From contig CAVOJY010000003.1 of NCBI GenBank assembly GCA_963696405.1, positions 62,001 to 126,000 of the forward strand: a DNA stretch of 64,000 nucleotides, given 5' to 3'. This DNA is from CAVOJY01 sp963696405. Lineage in GTDB: Bacteria > Chloroflexota > Limnocylindria > Limnocylindrales > CSP1-4. The notes under the pieces were generated by a model. It was not told the origin of the DNA and ran no database searches. It saw nothing but the letters and a program-made list of their open reading frames with translations. The position numbers and the translations under genes were made by a program. Below are positions 16,446-25,001 of this stretch, in pieces; the stretch's first letter is position 1, and every line of letters begins with the position of its first letter.

Positions 16446-17257
16446 TCAGCTTCTCCCGGCCTTGACGTCGGACGCCGCCGCACGCGCGGCATCGCTTGCC
16501 AGCCGGCGCTCGTACCGTTTCTTGTACTTGCGTTTCGCCTGCTCGAAAGCCTTCTCCATCGACTCGCGGTCGGCGAACGTGCGGGTCTCCTCGAGCGGCT
16601 TCGCCCCCCGTACCGGCGCCCCGGTCTCGGGGTTCACGGCCATGATCTCGAGCCACCAGCTCACGCCGCGGTCCCAGTCCCGCGAGGAGGAGGCGAAGAC
16701 CGCGACCCCGGCGCGGGTGTGGATGTCCACGCGCCGGAACGTGCGCTGGCCTCCGAAGGCGATGAAGCCGTCCGCCGTCCGCAACCAGGTTTCCCCGGCC
16801 TCACGCGCCGCAGCCATCCGTTCCGCCGTCGCCGACGTCAGCTCCTCGCTGCGGATGTCGTGGAGACGCAGGTTGAACGCCGCATCCCGGGCCGACGCTA
16901 CGTCCACCCAGTCGGCCTCGACCGTGTTCAGCGCCGCGAGGCGCTCCTCGGCCCACTCCACGTCACGCTCGTCGTACGCTGCCTCGAGCTCCTCCTCGGA
17001 ACCGATGTCGGCGAGGCCGGCAGCAAGGCCATGGACCGCCGCCAGGGCGGCGTTGTAGAACTCCGGTTCGGCGAGGCCGTAGCCGAAGAACAGCGCCTCC
17101 GCCTCGCGCCACCGGCGGAGGAGGTCCGGGCGAATCGACGGCTCGGCGGTCCGCTCGACCGGGCTCCTGGCGAGCCTGTCCGCGGGCGGACCAGCCGCCC
17201 TGCCGCCGGCGGACCAGCCGCCCTGCCGCCTGGCCGCCCGGCCGATCCTTCGGCCAT
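16446..17257 (-). CDS. conserved-looking unknown protein with out-of-frame start (23-bp duplication)
   Basis: I do not recognise this protein. The clear coding frame runs from about 17150 (SIRPDLLRRWREAEALFFGY) to TGA 16446. It contains an alpha-helical acidic region, then a beta-rich segment (TWLRTADGFIAFGGQRTFRR, VSWWLEIMAVNPETG), and a basic helical tail (FEQAKRKYKKRYERR). The coupled ATG at 17257 overlaps the allG stop (TGATG) but is in another frame. Two perfect 23-bp copies at 17185-17230 explain this: the 812-bp gene minus one copy is 789 bp, giving 262 codons from that ATG into the coding frame. As it stands no good in-frame start is visible. Function unknown; its place inside the transcarbamoylase operon suggests a related role. 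Confidence 0.6.
17185..17230. repeat. perfect 23-bp tandem duplication
   Basis: Two identical adjacent copies (17185-17207 and 17208-17230), each beginning GGCGGACCAG and ending CTGCCGCC. The unit is not a multiple of three, so gain or loss of one copy switches the reading frame at the start of the unknown gene between allG and the FmdB-like gene. Confidence 0.9.
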
Positions 17258-18693
17258 CAGGCGGCTCCGCCCTCCGCCGCCCACTTCTCGCCCAGGGCGC
17301 GCAGGGCGTCCTGGAAGAGCTCGATCGGGCCCGGTGCGGCCCCCGCGCCGATCTGGCCGGCGACGGGGCTCGTCTCGTGGACGGCGCCGGTGTCGATCCG
17401 CGGCACGATGCCCGTCTCGACGACGAGCCGAACGTCGATGCCGGTGGGGGTGCCGGCAAAACCGAGTGCCGGGACGGTGAACGTGGGGTGCGCGCCGACG
17501 CAGATCGTGCCCATGTCCTCGGCCGCGCGGGATTCGTCGTCCACCGTCCCGCCGGCGAAGGCGGCCATGGTGGGCGCCGCGGCGATGGCCATGTAGCCGA
17601 TCCCGGCGCACTCGATGATCGAGCTGTCGCCGATGTCCCCGGCGTTGTCGCGGTCCGAGAAGCCGGTGTAGTAGAGGACGTTCTCCCAGGCCGGGAGCGG
17701 GCGTGTCAGCCACTGGTCGCCCAGGCCGCTCACGCGCAGGCCGAAGTCCCGGGCGTTCCGGCTCATGCCGGTGACCACCGTGGAGTACGGGATGCCGTGG
17801 GCCGCATCCGCTGCCACCCTGCAGCCGGCCATCGTGACGGGCAACGCGAAGAGCGGGTTGGTCTCGAGGAAGCGGATGACCCGCGCCGCCGCGGGTCCGG
17901 AGATGCCCGCCTCCAACATCGGTGCCGCGAGCGACCGGATCAGCAGCGCGGTCAGGGCCTGGAACCGGGCGTGGAGTTCGTCTCCCATCTGGAGGGCCTG
18001 GGCGAAGACCGAGAAGAGGTCCAGGCCGTGGAGCCGGTCGAGCGCCGCGGTGACCGCCGGCCCCAGTTCGTCGCGGAACCAGTCCAGGCGGTCGAAGGTG
18101 GGGGTCCCCGGGTTCCCCAGCCAGATCGTGTGCTCACGCCCCTCGTTGATGAGGCCGTATGCAGACAGGCCGAGGGCTTCGTCCCGGACGACGTGGACGG
18201 GCATGGAGGGCGAGATGACGCCCGCCATCGGGCAGACCGACGAGTGGAGGTTCGTGGGCTCCAGGCGGATCTCCCCGGCGCGCAGGTCCCGGGCTGCGGC
18301 GTCCGGGTTGGGGGCCCAGCCCTCCCACACGGCGGCCCAGGCGGCCGCCCGCTGGTGAGGTCCGCACATGACCTCGTACGGCCGGGCGGGCCCGGAATGG
18401 ATGATGATCCGGCCGTCCATCCCCGGGATGGCGTCCCCGGCACGGCGGATCCCCACCCAGGACGGCCGCGCGGATACGAGGCGCCTGAGCGCCTCGGCAT
18501 TGGCGGCGGCGATGTGCTCGCGCACGGGACCCGTGGCGACCAGGAGACGGACGAGCTCCGGGTCCCCGCCAGCGGGCGGCCGCCACGCGACGTCGATGGC
18601 GGGGATCTCCTGCGCGCGTACCGCTTCGGAGAAGGATTCCAGGCCGACGTTGACGACGCGCGTGGACGCGCCGGTGAGATAGCCCACGCTCAA
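17257..18693 (-). CDS. allG: AllG-like (DUF1116) transcarbamoylase subunit
   Basis: A 478-residue DUF1116 protein, homologous to YlbE/AllG, one of the three subunits of oxamate transcarbamoylase. The N-terminal part begins VGYLTGASTRVVNVGLESF. The middle holds the conserved NLHSSVCPMAGVISPSMPVH and GYGLINEGRE-like region, and the C-terminal part contains PAWENVLYYTGFSDRDNAGDIGDSSIIECAG, whose parts (GFSDRDNAGDIGDS) are hallmark family residues. Cytoplasmic, no membrane segment. It overlaps the OsmC-family gene upstream by 4 bp and its stop overlaps the next ATG. Together with fdrA and allH it makes the full subunit set, though spread over 13 kb rather than adjacent as in E. coli. Confidence 0.88.
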   Translation of the reverse strand: MSVGYLTGASTRVVNVGLESFSEAVRAQEIPAIDVAWRPPAGGDPELVRLLVATGPVREHIAAANAEALRRLVSARPSWVGIRRAGDAIPGMDGRIIIHSGPARPYEVMCGPHQRAAAWAAVWEGWAPNPDAAARDLRAGEIRLEPTNLHSSVCPMAGVISPSMPVHVVRDEALGLSAYGLINEGREHTIWLGNPGTPTFDRLDWFRDELGPAVTAALDRLHGLDLFSVFAQALQMGDELHARFQALTALLIRSLAAPMLEAGISGPAAARVIRFLETNPLFALPVTMAGCRVAADAAHGIPYSTVVTGMSRNARDFGLRVSGLGDQWLTRPLPAWENVLYYTGFSDRDNAGDIGDSSIIECAGIGYMAIAAAPTMAAFAGGTVDDESRAAEDMGTICVGAHPTFTVPALGFAGTPTGIDVRLVVETGIVPRIDTGAVHETSPVAGQIGAGAAPGPIELFQDALRALGEKWAAEGGAA

Positions 18694-19247
18694 CCCTCGC
18701 TCATTCCACTCGTCTTATCGTGCGATTCTCCGGTCCCCGGCACCACGGCGGACACCTTCAGGCCGATGCCCGGCACGATCGACCGCGTGATCCAGCAGAC
18801 GTCCTCGGCCAGGTGCACCAGCCGCTCGAACTCCTCGGGCGCGGTGACCGCCAGTGTGCTGGCCGCACTCACCTCGATCAGCTCGTAGCGGCGTTCCGGG
18901 TAGTCGTGCACACCGCTGACGATCACCTCGAGGTCCGGGAGCTCGATGCGCCGCTTGCGCGCCGCCCATGCGACCGCCATGGCGAAGCAGGAGGCCACGC
19001 TGGCGAAGAGGTACTCGGACGGCATCGGAGCGCTGTCCGTGCCGCCGTCCTCGACCCGCTCGTCGGAGGTGAGCCGGAACCGACCCTGCCGGACACTCAT
19101 CTCCACCCGGAACCCGCCCAGCCAGGTTGCCTCAACGCGGCGGTGGCCGTGCGGGTGGAGGACGCCGGACGGTCTCCAGGGTCCCTTCGACCGGGCCGGC
19201 TCGTCGGGAACCGGCCCGGTCGGGATGGGCTCTACGCGGGATCCCAA
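18690..19247 (-). CDS. OsmC/Ohr-family protein
   Basis: An OsmC-fold protein (about 185 residues) of the group that reduces peroxides or other sulfur/oxygen electrophiles with two thiols. VEATWLGGFRVEMSV begins the domain, and YLFASVASCFAMAVAWAARKR holds the first conserved cysteine of the SVASC motif. The second conserved cysteine is in HLAEDVCWITRSI. The start is uncertain: TTG 19247 is chosen because AAAGGA lies 8 bp upstream and it clears the domain, with a 16-bp overlap with the upstream gene; the frame is open to 19355. It precedes allG with a 4-bp overlap. A protective or sulfur-transfer role for the pathway is inference. Confidence 0.8.
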   Translation of the reverse strand: MGSRVEPIPTGPVPDEPARSKGPWRPSGVLHPHGHRRVEATWLGGFRVEMSVRQGRFRLTSDERVEDGGTDSAPMPSEYLFASVASCFAMAVAWAARKRRIELPDLEVIVSGVHDYPERRYELIEVSAASTLAVTAPEEFERLVHLAEDVCWITRSIVPGIGLKVSAVVPGTGESHDKTSGMSEG

Positions 19248-19498
19248 TCCTGTCCTTTCCGGATGAGCATGATGCTCATGATCCTGGAGCGGAGCGGGAC
19301 GGGAACCATTCGGTACCCTGTCTTGAACCCCCAGCGGATGATGCGAACCCACCACTGGCGCTTCAGCGGCCTGACCGCGGACTCGGGGTACTTGCGGTAC
19401 AGCTCCTCCTGGGCGACCTCGACGAGGGCGCGCTCGGAGAGCCTGCGGAACTTCTGGATGAAGGAGTAGGGAGTCTCTTCGCGAATCACCGCGGGCAT
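19232..19498 (-). CDS. 88-residue basic protein, unknown
   Basis: I do not recognise this gene. The protein is basic and aromatic: an N-terminal helix region ETPYSFIQKFRRLSERALVE, then YRKYPESAVRPLKRQWWVRI and a moderately hydrophobic segment IIRWGFKTGYRMVPVP, ending IMLIRKGQDWDPA. There is no signal peptide or clear transmembrane helix; amphipathic membrane association is conceivable. It begins 10 bp after the flavoprotein stop and overlaps the OsmC gene, so it is embedded in the operon. The composition is unlike random GC-rich reading frames (many Tyr, Trp, Ile, Lys), which supports real coding. Confidence 0.7.
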   Translation of the reverse strand: MPAVIREETPYSFIQKFRRLSERALVEVAQEELYRKYPESAVRPLKRQWWVRIIRWGFKTGYRMVPVPLRSRIMSIMLIRKGQDWDPA

Positions 19499-19508
19499 GG
19501 CTCGTCTC

Positions 19509-20849
19509 CTACCGCGGCGGGAGTTTCTTCAGCGCGTCCTTCGCCGCCAGGCAGATCGGCTCGTTCAGCGCGCCGATCGGCGGTGAGTAGACGTTCTCCA
19601 TGGTCGCCAGCTCGTCCACGGTGGCGTGCTTGCGCATCGCGAAGGCGATGAAGTCGGAGCGCTCCTTGACCCCCTCGCCGCCGTAGAACTGGATGCCGAG
19701 CAGTTCCCGGGTCTTGGGGTCCACCAGCATCTTCACGTTCATCGGCTCGACGTTCGGGTGGTAGCGGGCGCAGGTGATGCCCTTCGCCTCGCCGATGATG
19801 TACGACTTGCCCAGCGCCTTTGCGAGCGTCTCGGTGATGAGGACGCCGCCGATCTGGACGTGGCCCACCTCGAGCGACCAGGGAAAGTAGGCAGCCCGCG
19901 TGTGCATGGCCCCGCCGGCCGCGTTGATGCCGGCCACGCGACCCTGCGGGTAGGCGTACGTCGAGGGAAGGATCGGCGCCGGGACTCCGGCGACCGCCTG
20001 CATCGACTCCACCACGGCCCCCGCGGCGTACACGTCGGGCACGTTCGTCCGCATCATGTCGTCCACGATGAGCCCGTGCCCGCTGCCGAGCTTGCACCCG
20101 ATCGACTCCGCGAGCGCGGTGTTCGGCTTTTCGTCGGCCGCCATGAACGCCATCTGGCAGGGGATCTCGCCCTTGTCGGTGACGGCCGCGACGAGCTTGC
20201 CGTCCTTGCCCTTCAGCTCCTTGAGCTCGGTCGTGAACATGAACTTCACGCCCATGTGCTCGAGGCTGTCCTGGCCGATCTTCATGACGTCCGGGTCGGC
20301 GAACTCCGCCTGGAGCCACGGCTCGTCGTCGATGACGGTGACGTTCTTGCCGCGGTTCGCGAGGCCCGTGGCAAGCTCGAGCCCGACCGGCCGGCCCTTC
20401 CACACGATGACGTCCTGGACGCTGTCCAGCTCCTTGTCGATCTCCTTGGCGCGCTCGATGTTCTTGACGAACTGGACCCCATCGAGCTCGACGCCCGGGA
20501 TCTTCGGCAGGACGTAGGCCCACCCGGTGCCGATGACCAGCTTGTCGAACGGGAATTCCTGGCCACCCTGCGCCACCACCGTCTTGCGGTTCATGTCGAT
20601 CGACTCAACCGTCGTCGAGAGCTGGAGGTTGATGCCGATCTCCTTGGTGTAGAACTCGGGACCCTGGAGAATCAGCTTATCCATGCTCTCGATCTCGCGA
20701 CCGAAGACGTACGGGATGCCGCATGGGCTGTACGCCGTGATCGCGAAATCCCCGATGAGCGTGACGTCGTGCGTTCGGTCGTACTGCTTTGCCTGCGTTG
20801 CGGCCGACGTTCCGGCCGCGCCGGCGCCGATCACGACAATTCGAGCCAT
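19509..20849 (-). CDS. CoA-disulfide-reductase/NADH-oxidase-like flavoprotein
   Basis: A 446-residue FAD-dependent oxidoreductase of the CoA-disulfide reductase, NADH oxidase and persulfide reductase group. ARIVVIGAGAAGTSAATQAK is the FAD Rossmann motif. AYSPCGIPYVFGR holds the single redox cysteine (about residue 43) with the SxCxxPY context diagnostic of the family. PDVYAAGAVVES is the second FAD motif, and the C-terminal dimer domain has GITCARYHPN and GIQFYGGEGVKERSD. Odd: the expected NAD(P) GxGxxG is replaced by VIVWKGRPVGLELA, lacking the first glycine. A strong AGGAGG precedes the ATG. It starts after a 148-bp gap, so it may have its own promoter. Substrate could be CoA disulfide, persulfide or another disulfide. 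Confidence 0.85.
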   Translation of the reverse strand: MARIVVIGAGAAGTSAATQAKQYDRTHDVTLIGDFAITAYSPCGIPYVFGREIESMDKLILQGPEFYTKEIGINLQLSTTVESIDMNRKTVVAQGGQEFPFDKLVIGTGWAYVLPKIPGVELDGVQFVKNIERAKEIDKELDSVQDVIVWKGRPVGLELATGLANRGKNVTVIDDEPWLQAEFADPDVMKIGQDSLEHMGVKFMFTTELKELKGKDGKLVAAVTDKGEIPCQMAFMAADEKPNTALAESIGCKLGSGHGLIVDDMMRTNVPDVYAAGAVVESMQAVAGVPAPILPSTYAYPQGRVAGINAAGGAMHTRAAYFPWSLEVGHVQIGGVLITETLAKALGKSYIIGEAKGITCARYHPNVEPMNVKMLVDPKTRELLGIQFYGGEGVKERSDFIAFAMRKHATVDELATMENVYSPPIGALNEPICLAAKDALKKLPPR

Positions 20850-20997
20850 CCGCTACCTCCTCGAGCAATGCGCAAGTAGAACGGGGAAAAAGGGAATGAT
20901 ACCCACGGGGACGTTGCCCTGACTCTGGCCCCGGCGGCCGGCGGCGGCGAGTGCCGTTCGGCCCAGCGTCGGCCCCCGGGGAGCATGACCTCCAGCC

Positions 20998-22077
20998 CTA
21001 TGCAGGCCTCGCGGCCTCCGCGTAGTCGGCGTGCCGCGCGTAGAGACCGGGCTCACCGCCCGTGTGGACGAACACGACGGTCGCGTCGCGGGCGATCTCG
21101 CCGCGACGCACCAGGCCGACGAGCCCGGCCATCGCCTTCCCGGTGTAGACGGGATCCAGCACGAGGCCCTCTGTCTCCAGGGCCAGGCGGATCGCCGCGC
21201 CGCACTCTGTCGTGGGGGCCCCGTAGCCCCCGCCGATGTAGCCGTCCTCGAGGTGGACGTCGGCCGCGTCGATGGTCACCCCCAGGCGCAGGAGATCCGC
21301 GGTGCCCTGGGCGAGACCCAGGACACGCGGCGCCATGTCCGCGCGGCTCCGGCTCACCAGGATCCCCACGACCCGGTACGTCGCGTGGATCCAGGCTGCG
21401 CCCGCGAGCAGGCCCGCGTGGGTCCCGCCCGAGCCGTTGGCCACCACGAGGACCTCCGGCCGGGCGTCCTTCTCCGCGAGCTGCGCCTCGAGCTCGGCGC
21501 TTGCCTCCACGTACCCGGCGTCGCCCACCGGGGTCGCCGCCCCGCGCGCGAGGACGCACGGTCGCCGGCCGGCCCCGCGCAGCTCGGCGGCGAGGGCATC
21601 CGCGGCCGGCTCCACCGAGCCGCGGTCGGGATCCCCGGTGAAGACGAAGCGCGTGCCCACGAGCGACTCGAGGAGGAGGTTGCCGTCCCGTTCGGCCGGC
21701 GGGGAGCCGTAGAACACCGCGATCGGGTCGAGGCCGGCCGCGCGCGCCGCGATCATGGCCGTCCGGACGGCGTTCGACTGCGGCCCGCCCACGGCGATCA
21801 GCGTGTCGGCGCCCTGGGCCAGGGCCTCGCCGATCAGGAACTCGAGCTTGCGTACCTTGTTGCCTCCAGCCCCGAACCCGGTCAGGTCGTCGCGCTTGAC
21901 CAGGAGCCGGTCCACGCCGATGGCACGGGCCAGGCACCGCGCGTCGTGGAGGGGCGTCGGCAGGTGCGCGAGCGGAAAGCGCGGCAGCGTGACCGGCAGC
22001 GCGCGCTGGACGGGGCGTTGCCGTCCCTCGGCGGCATGCGCCGCGATCGGCCGGTCGCCCGCAGACGGTTCGGTCAT
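20998..22077 (-). CDS. PLP enzyme of the D-cysteine desulfhydrase/ACC deaminase/cysteate lyase family
   Basis: A 359-residue fold-type II PLP enzyme. VKRDDLTGFGAGGNKVRKLEF contains the PLP lysine (about residue 74) in GGNK; ANGSGGTHAGLLAGA is the phosphate-binding loop; VYTGKAMAGLVGLVRRG is the conserved C-terminal motif. Family members release ammonia from ACC, D-cysteine or L-cysteate (CuyA). The usual QSNHxR is here QSNAVR, so the histidine is missing and substrate specificity may differ. The start overlaps the PurB-like lyase stop (ATGA). With a phosphosulfolactate-synthase-like gene and a YeiH exporter in the same array, cysteate or another sulfonated amino acid is an attractive candidate substrate; this is inference. 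Confidence 0.85.
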   Translation of the reverse strand: MTEPSAGDRPIAAHAAEGRQRPVQRALPVTLPRFPLAHLPTPLHDARCLARAIGVDRLLVKRDDLTGFGAGGNKVRKLEFLIGEALAQGADTLIAVGGPQSNAVRTAMIAARAAGLDPIAVFYGSPPAERDGNLLLESLVGTRFVFTGDPDRGSVEPAADALAAELRGAGRRPCVLARGAATPVGDAGYVEASAELEAQLAEKDARPEVLVVANGSGGTHAGLLAGAAWIHATYRVVGILVSRSRADMAPRVLGLAQGTADLLRLGVTIDAADVHLEDGYIGGGYGAPTTECGAAIRLALETEGLVLDPVYTGKAMAGLVGLVRRGEIARDATVVFVHTGGEPGLYARHADYAEAARPA

Positions 22078-23414
22078 CCGCCGGTCACCCGGTCAACGAG
22101 CTGCTCGGCCAGCCCCGGCGCCGGTGCGGTGACGAGCCGGTCGACCTCGCCGGCCGGAAGGACGCCGCCGACGAGCGGATCCTCCACGAGGACGTCCCGC
22201 AGCGCCCGCCCGCTCTCGCGCGCCCGCACAGCGGCCGCGTGGACCCGCTCGTGGGCAGTCTGCTTGCCGATGAGCTGCGCGAGGGCGCCCATGACCGCCT
22301 CGGCTGCCACCTCCTGGTGCCTCGCGTCCAGGTTCCGTTTCATGGCGCCGGCATGGACCTCCAGCCCGTCGAGCAGGTCGCGCGCGAGGCCGAGCGCCGC
22401 GCCCGTGGCAACGCACGCGGACGGGATCGCCGCCCACTCGCTCTTCCAGCTGCGGCCGTCGCGCTCGTGGTCGCCGACGAGCGCCTCGAGCATGATGTCG
22501 GCGTCGCGGCGGACGATCCGGGCGAGCGTCCCCAGCTGTTCGCTGCGCTCGGGGTTCCGCTTCTGGGGCATGGTGATGCTGCCGACGTCCGCGCTTCTCG
22601 ACGGTTCTGCCAGCTCGCCGATCTCCGGGCGCTGGAGGTTGTAGACCTCGTGACCGATCCGGTCGAGGGTGGCCGCCACCATCGCCAGCCAGACGACGAA
22701 CTCGGCGAAACGGTCGCGCGAGACGGTCCAGCTGATGGCCGGAGCGGCGAGGCCCATGCGGTGCATGACCCGCTCCTGCAGCTCCAGACCGCGCGGTCCG
22801 TAGCCGGAGAGCGTCCCCACGCCGCCAGCGAGCTGCCCGACCGCGAGTCTCGGCCGCATCTGCCGGAGGCGCTCGCGGTGACGTCGGAGCTCGTCTGCCC
22901 ACACGGCTGCCTTGTAGCCGAAAGTGATCGGCAGGCCGGGCTGGCCGTGTGTACGACCCACCATGGGAGTCGAGCGGTGCTCGCGGGCGAGGGCCACGGC
23001 GCGTTCCTCGATCGCCCCGAGATCACGCTCCGCGACGTCCGCGACCCGCAGGAGCGCGACCGCGAGCCACGTGTCGGTGATGTCCTGGACGGTCGCGCCG
23101 TAGCAGACCCATTCGCCGGCGCCGCCGGCGCAGCGAGCCGCCATGGCTCGGATGAGGCCGAGGAGCGAGTGGCCGGTCGCCGCGTATCCGGCGCGGACCT
23201 CGTCGAGGTCGGCCGCCTCGCCGCGCATCACGCGCGCGATCTCGGCCGCGGCGTCGGCCGGGATGATTTCGAGGGCAGCCTCCTCCTCGGCCAGGACGGC
23301 CATGACCTCGCACCAGCCGCGGGTGCGGCCCTCGTCCTCGAAGAGCGGCCGCAGCTCGTCGCTTCCCCAGGTGGGGCCGAAGATGTACGAGTCGACGGGG
23401 TGGACGGACGACAT
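22074..23414 (-). CDS. adenylosuccinate lyase/carboxymuconate cycloisomerase family lyase
   Basis: A 446-residue member of the aspartase/fumarase superfamily, homotetrameric in known relatives, cleaving C-N or C-O bonds by beta-elimination, commonly releasing fumarate. The catalytic regions look intact: MVGRTHGQPGLPITFGYK (His) near residue 155, and the signature GSITMPQKRNPERSEQL at about 278-294 (Ser loop). EWVCYGATVQDITDT matches the first conserved region. It is not next to purine genes and is more like 3-carboxymuconate cycloisomerase-type paralogues than housekeeping PurB. It is followed by the PLP enzyme with a 4-bp overlap, suggesting sequential steps. The true substrate is unknown. 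Confidence 0.85.
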   Translation of the reverse strand: MSSVHPVDSYIFGPTWGSDELRPLFEDEGRTRGWCEVMAVLAEEEAALEIIPADAAAEIARVMRGEAADLDEVRAGYAATGHSLLGLIRAMAARCAGGAGEWVCYGATVQDITDTWLAVALLRVADVAERDLGAIEERAVALAREHRSTPMVGRTHGQPGLPITFGYKAAVWADELRRHRERLRQMRPRLAVGQLAGGVGTLSGYGPRGLELQERVMHRMGLAAPAISWTVSRDRFAEFVVWLAMVAATLDRIGHEVYNLQRPEIGELAEPSRSADVGSITMPQKRNPERSEQLGTLARIVRRDADIMLEALVGDHERDGRSWKSEWAAIPSACVATGAALGLARDLLDGLEVHAGAMKRNLDARHQEVAAEAVMGALAQLIGKQTAHERVHAAAVRARESGRALRDVLVEDPLVGGVLPAGEVDRLVTAPAPGLAEQLVDRVTGG

Positions 23415-23444
23415 CGTCGGGCCCTCCCTTTCCGGGGCTTCCGT

Positions 23445-25001
23445 TCAGGTCTCGGTGTGCCGGGTGTCTTCGGCGGTTCCGGCGGTCCCCGCTCCGGCGA
23501 TGGTGCGGGCCCGTGCCAGGAGCGCCTCCTCAGCGTGGCCGATCGCCGAGGTCCGGGTGTCGATCCAGCGCTGCTGCCGGCGGAGGTCCCGACGGCGGTC
23601 GGCGACCATCGCGCGGACGGCCGCCGGCGCGGCGCCGCCGATGCCGGTCCGGCGGGCCACGGCCAGCTCCGGGTCCAGCGCCTCGCGGATGGCCGCGTCG
23701 TCCAGGCCGGCCGGTTCCCCGGCCACCTCGATCGCCGCCGCGTCGAGAGCGGCCGCGTCGATCCCGTCGATCTCGTTCCCCGCCTCGAGCGCCACCCGCA
23801 CCGCCTGGGCCACCACCTTGTGGGCCGTCCCGAAGGGCATGACACCGCGGAGCATGATCTCCTCCGCCAGGTCGTTGCCCGCGAGGTAGCCCCGCGCAGC
23901 CGCCGCGGCCAGCTTCGCGCGGTCGAAGATGATGCCGCTCATGACCTCCGTCAGCAGCGCCGTGCCCTGCTCGGCCAGCTCGAGCGAATCGGGCACCTCG
24001 TCCTGGGCGTAGATCCGCGGGTCGGGCTGACCCGTCGCGGTCTTCGCCACCGCCGCCGCGCCCGCAAGGCGGCCGACAAGGCGCGCGGCAGCGCCGCGAA
24101 CGAACACGAGCGCGTAGGGGTTCTTCTTCTGGGGCATGGCCAGGCTGATCCGGCTCGTCCGGTCCGCGAGCTCGACGAAGCCGAACTCGCGGGTGTCCCA
24201 GGTGAGGAGGTCCTCGGCCAGCCGGTCGAGGGTCAGGCCCACGCTGGCCGCGAGCGCCGTCAGCTCGACCGCCAGGTCGGCCTGCCAGTTCGCGTCCCGG
24301 GCATGGACGACCACCCCGTCGAACCCGAGCTGCCGGGCCAGCAGCTCGCGGTCCAGGACGATGGTGGCGCCGTTCGTGCAGCCCGCCCCCGCGGGACTCA
24401 GGTTTGCCCGGCCCCATGCCGACTGCAGCCGCTCGGCGTCCCGGGCGAGCGGGTAGACGTAGGCGAGCAGGGCGTGCGCCAGGCTCGACGGCTGCGCCGC
24501 CTGCCAGTACGTGTAGTCGACCGACAGCGTGGTGACGTGCCTGGCCGCGAGATCGACGAGCGCGCGCTGGAGCCGCTCCAGCCCCACCGCAAGGGCGAGG
24601 AGCCGGCGCCGCACGGCCAGGTGGTAGGCGACCACCGACGCCTCCCGCCGCGGCCGGCCCACGAGGAGGTACCCGGCATCCGGCCCGATCTGCCGGCGCA
24701 GCCATGCTTCACGGTTCATCACGAGATCGCCGCACGCGGGGTCGGCGAGGCCGCTCCCCGGATCCACCCCCGCCCCGTAAGGCTGGATCGAGCTGACGAC
24801 CGCGTCGCGCAGCTCGAGGATGGCGCCCACCAGGCGCCGGCCCGGCTTGGGTGGGATGTACCCGCTCTCGATGAGCAGAAGCGTGTTGGCGAGATCGGCG
24901 AGCGCCAGCTCGGGCATCAGCGCAGGCGCCGCCAGGAGTTCGAGCCGGTACGCCGAGCGAACGAGCTCGGGCGAGGGACCCTCCATGAGCCGCCCGGTCA
25001 T
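23445..25001 (-). CDS. argininosuccinate-lyase-like protein with altered catalytic motifs
   Basis: A 518-residue ArgH-like superfamily lyase, distinct from the true ArgH at 48.8 kb. The fold signature is present (LAMPQKKNPYALVFVRG; LADLANTLLLIESG), but the serine loop reads ISLAMPQKKNP where GSSxMPxKxNP is expected, and the usual THxQxAQP histidine position reads DYTYWQAAQPSSLAH. Thus the general acid histidine is replaced by tyrosine. It may use a different substrate or mechanism, or have lost lyase activity. The ATG at 25001 overlaps the phosphosulfolactate-synthase-like gene stop (ATGA); the frame is open 19 codons further. It precedes the PurB-like gene by 30 bp. Confidence 0.82.
   Translation of the reverse strand: MTGRLMEGPSPELVRSAYRLELLAAPALMPELALADLANTLLLIESGYIPPKPGRRLVGAILELRDAVVSSIQPYGAGVDPGSGLADPACGDLVMNREAWLRRQIGPDAGYLLVGRPRREASVVAYHLAVRRRLLALAVGLERLQRALVDLAARHVTTLSVDYTYWQAAQPSSLAHALLAYVYPLARDAERLQSAWGRANLSPAGAGCTNGATIVLDRELLARQLGFDGVVVHARDANWQADLAVELTALAASVGLTLDRLAEDLLTWDTREFGFVELADRTSRISLAMPQKKNPYALVFVRGAAARLVGRLAGAAAVAKTATGQPDPRIYAQDEVPDSLELAEQGTALLTEVMSGIIFDRAKLAAAAARGYLAGNDLAEEIMLRGVMPFGTAHKVVAQAVRVALEAGNEIDGIDAAALDAAAIEVAGEPAGLDDAAIREALDPELAVARRTGIGGAAPAAVRAMVADRRRDLRRQQRWIDTRTSAIGHAEEALLARARTIAGAGTAGTAEDTRHTET

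Noticed and set aside
23445..25001. Annotating the ArgH-like gene as argH
   Set aside because: Catalytic motifs are altered and a second gene at 48834 has all ArgH motifs.
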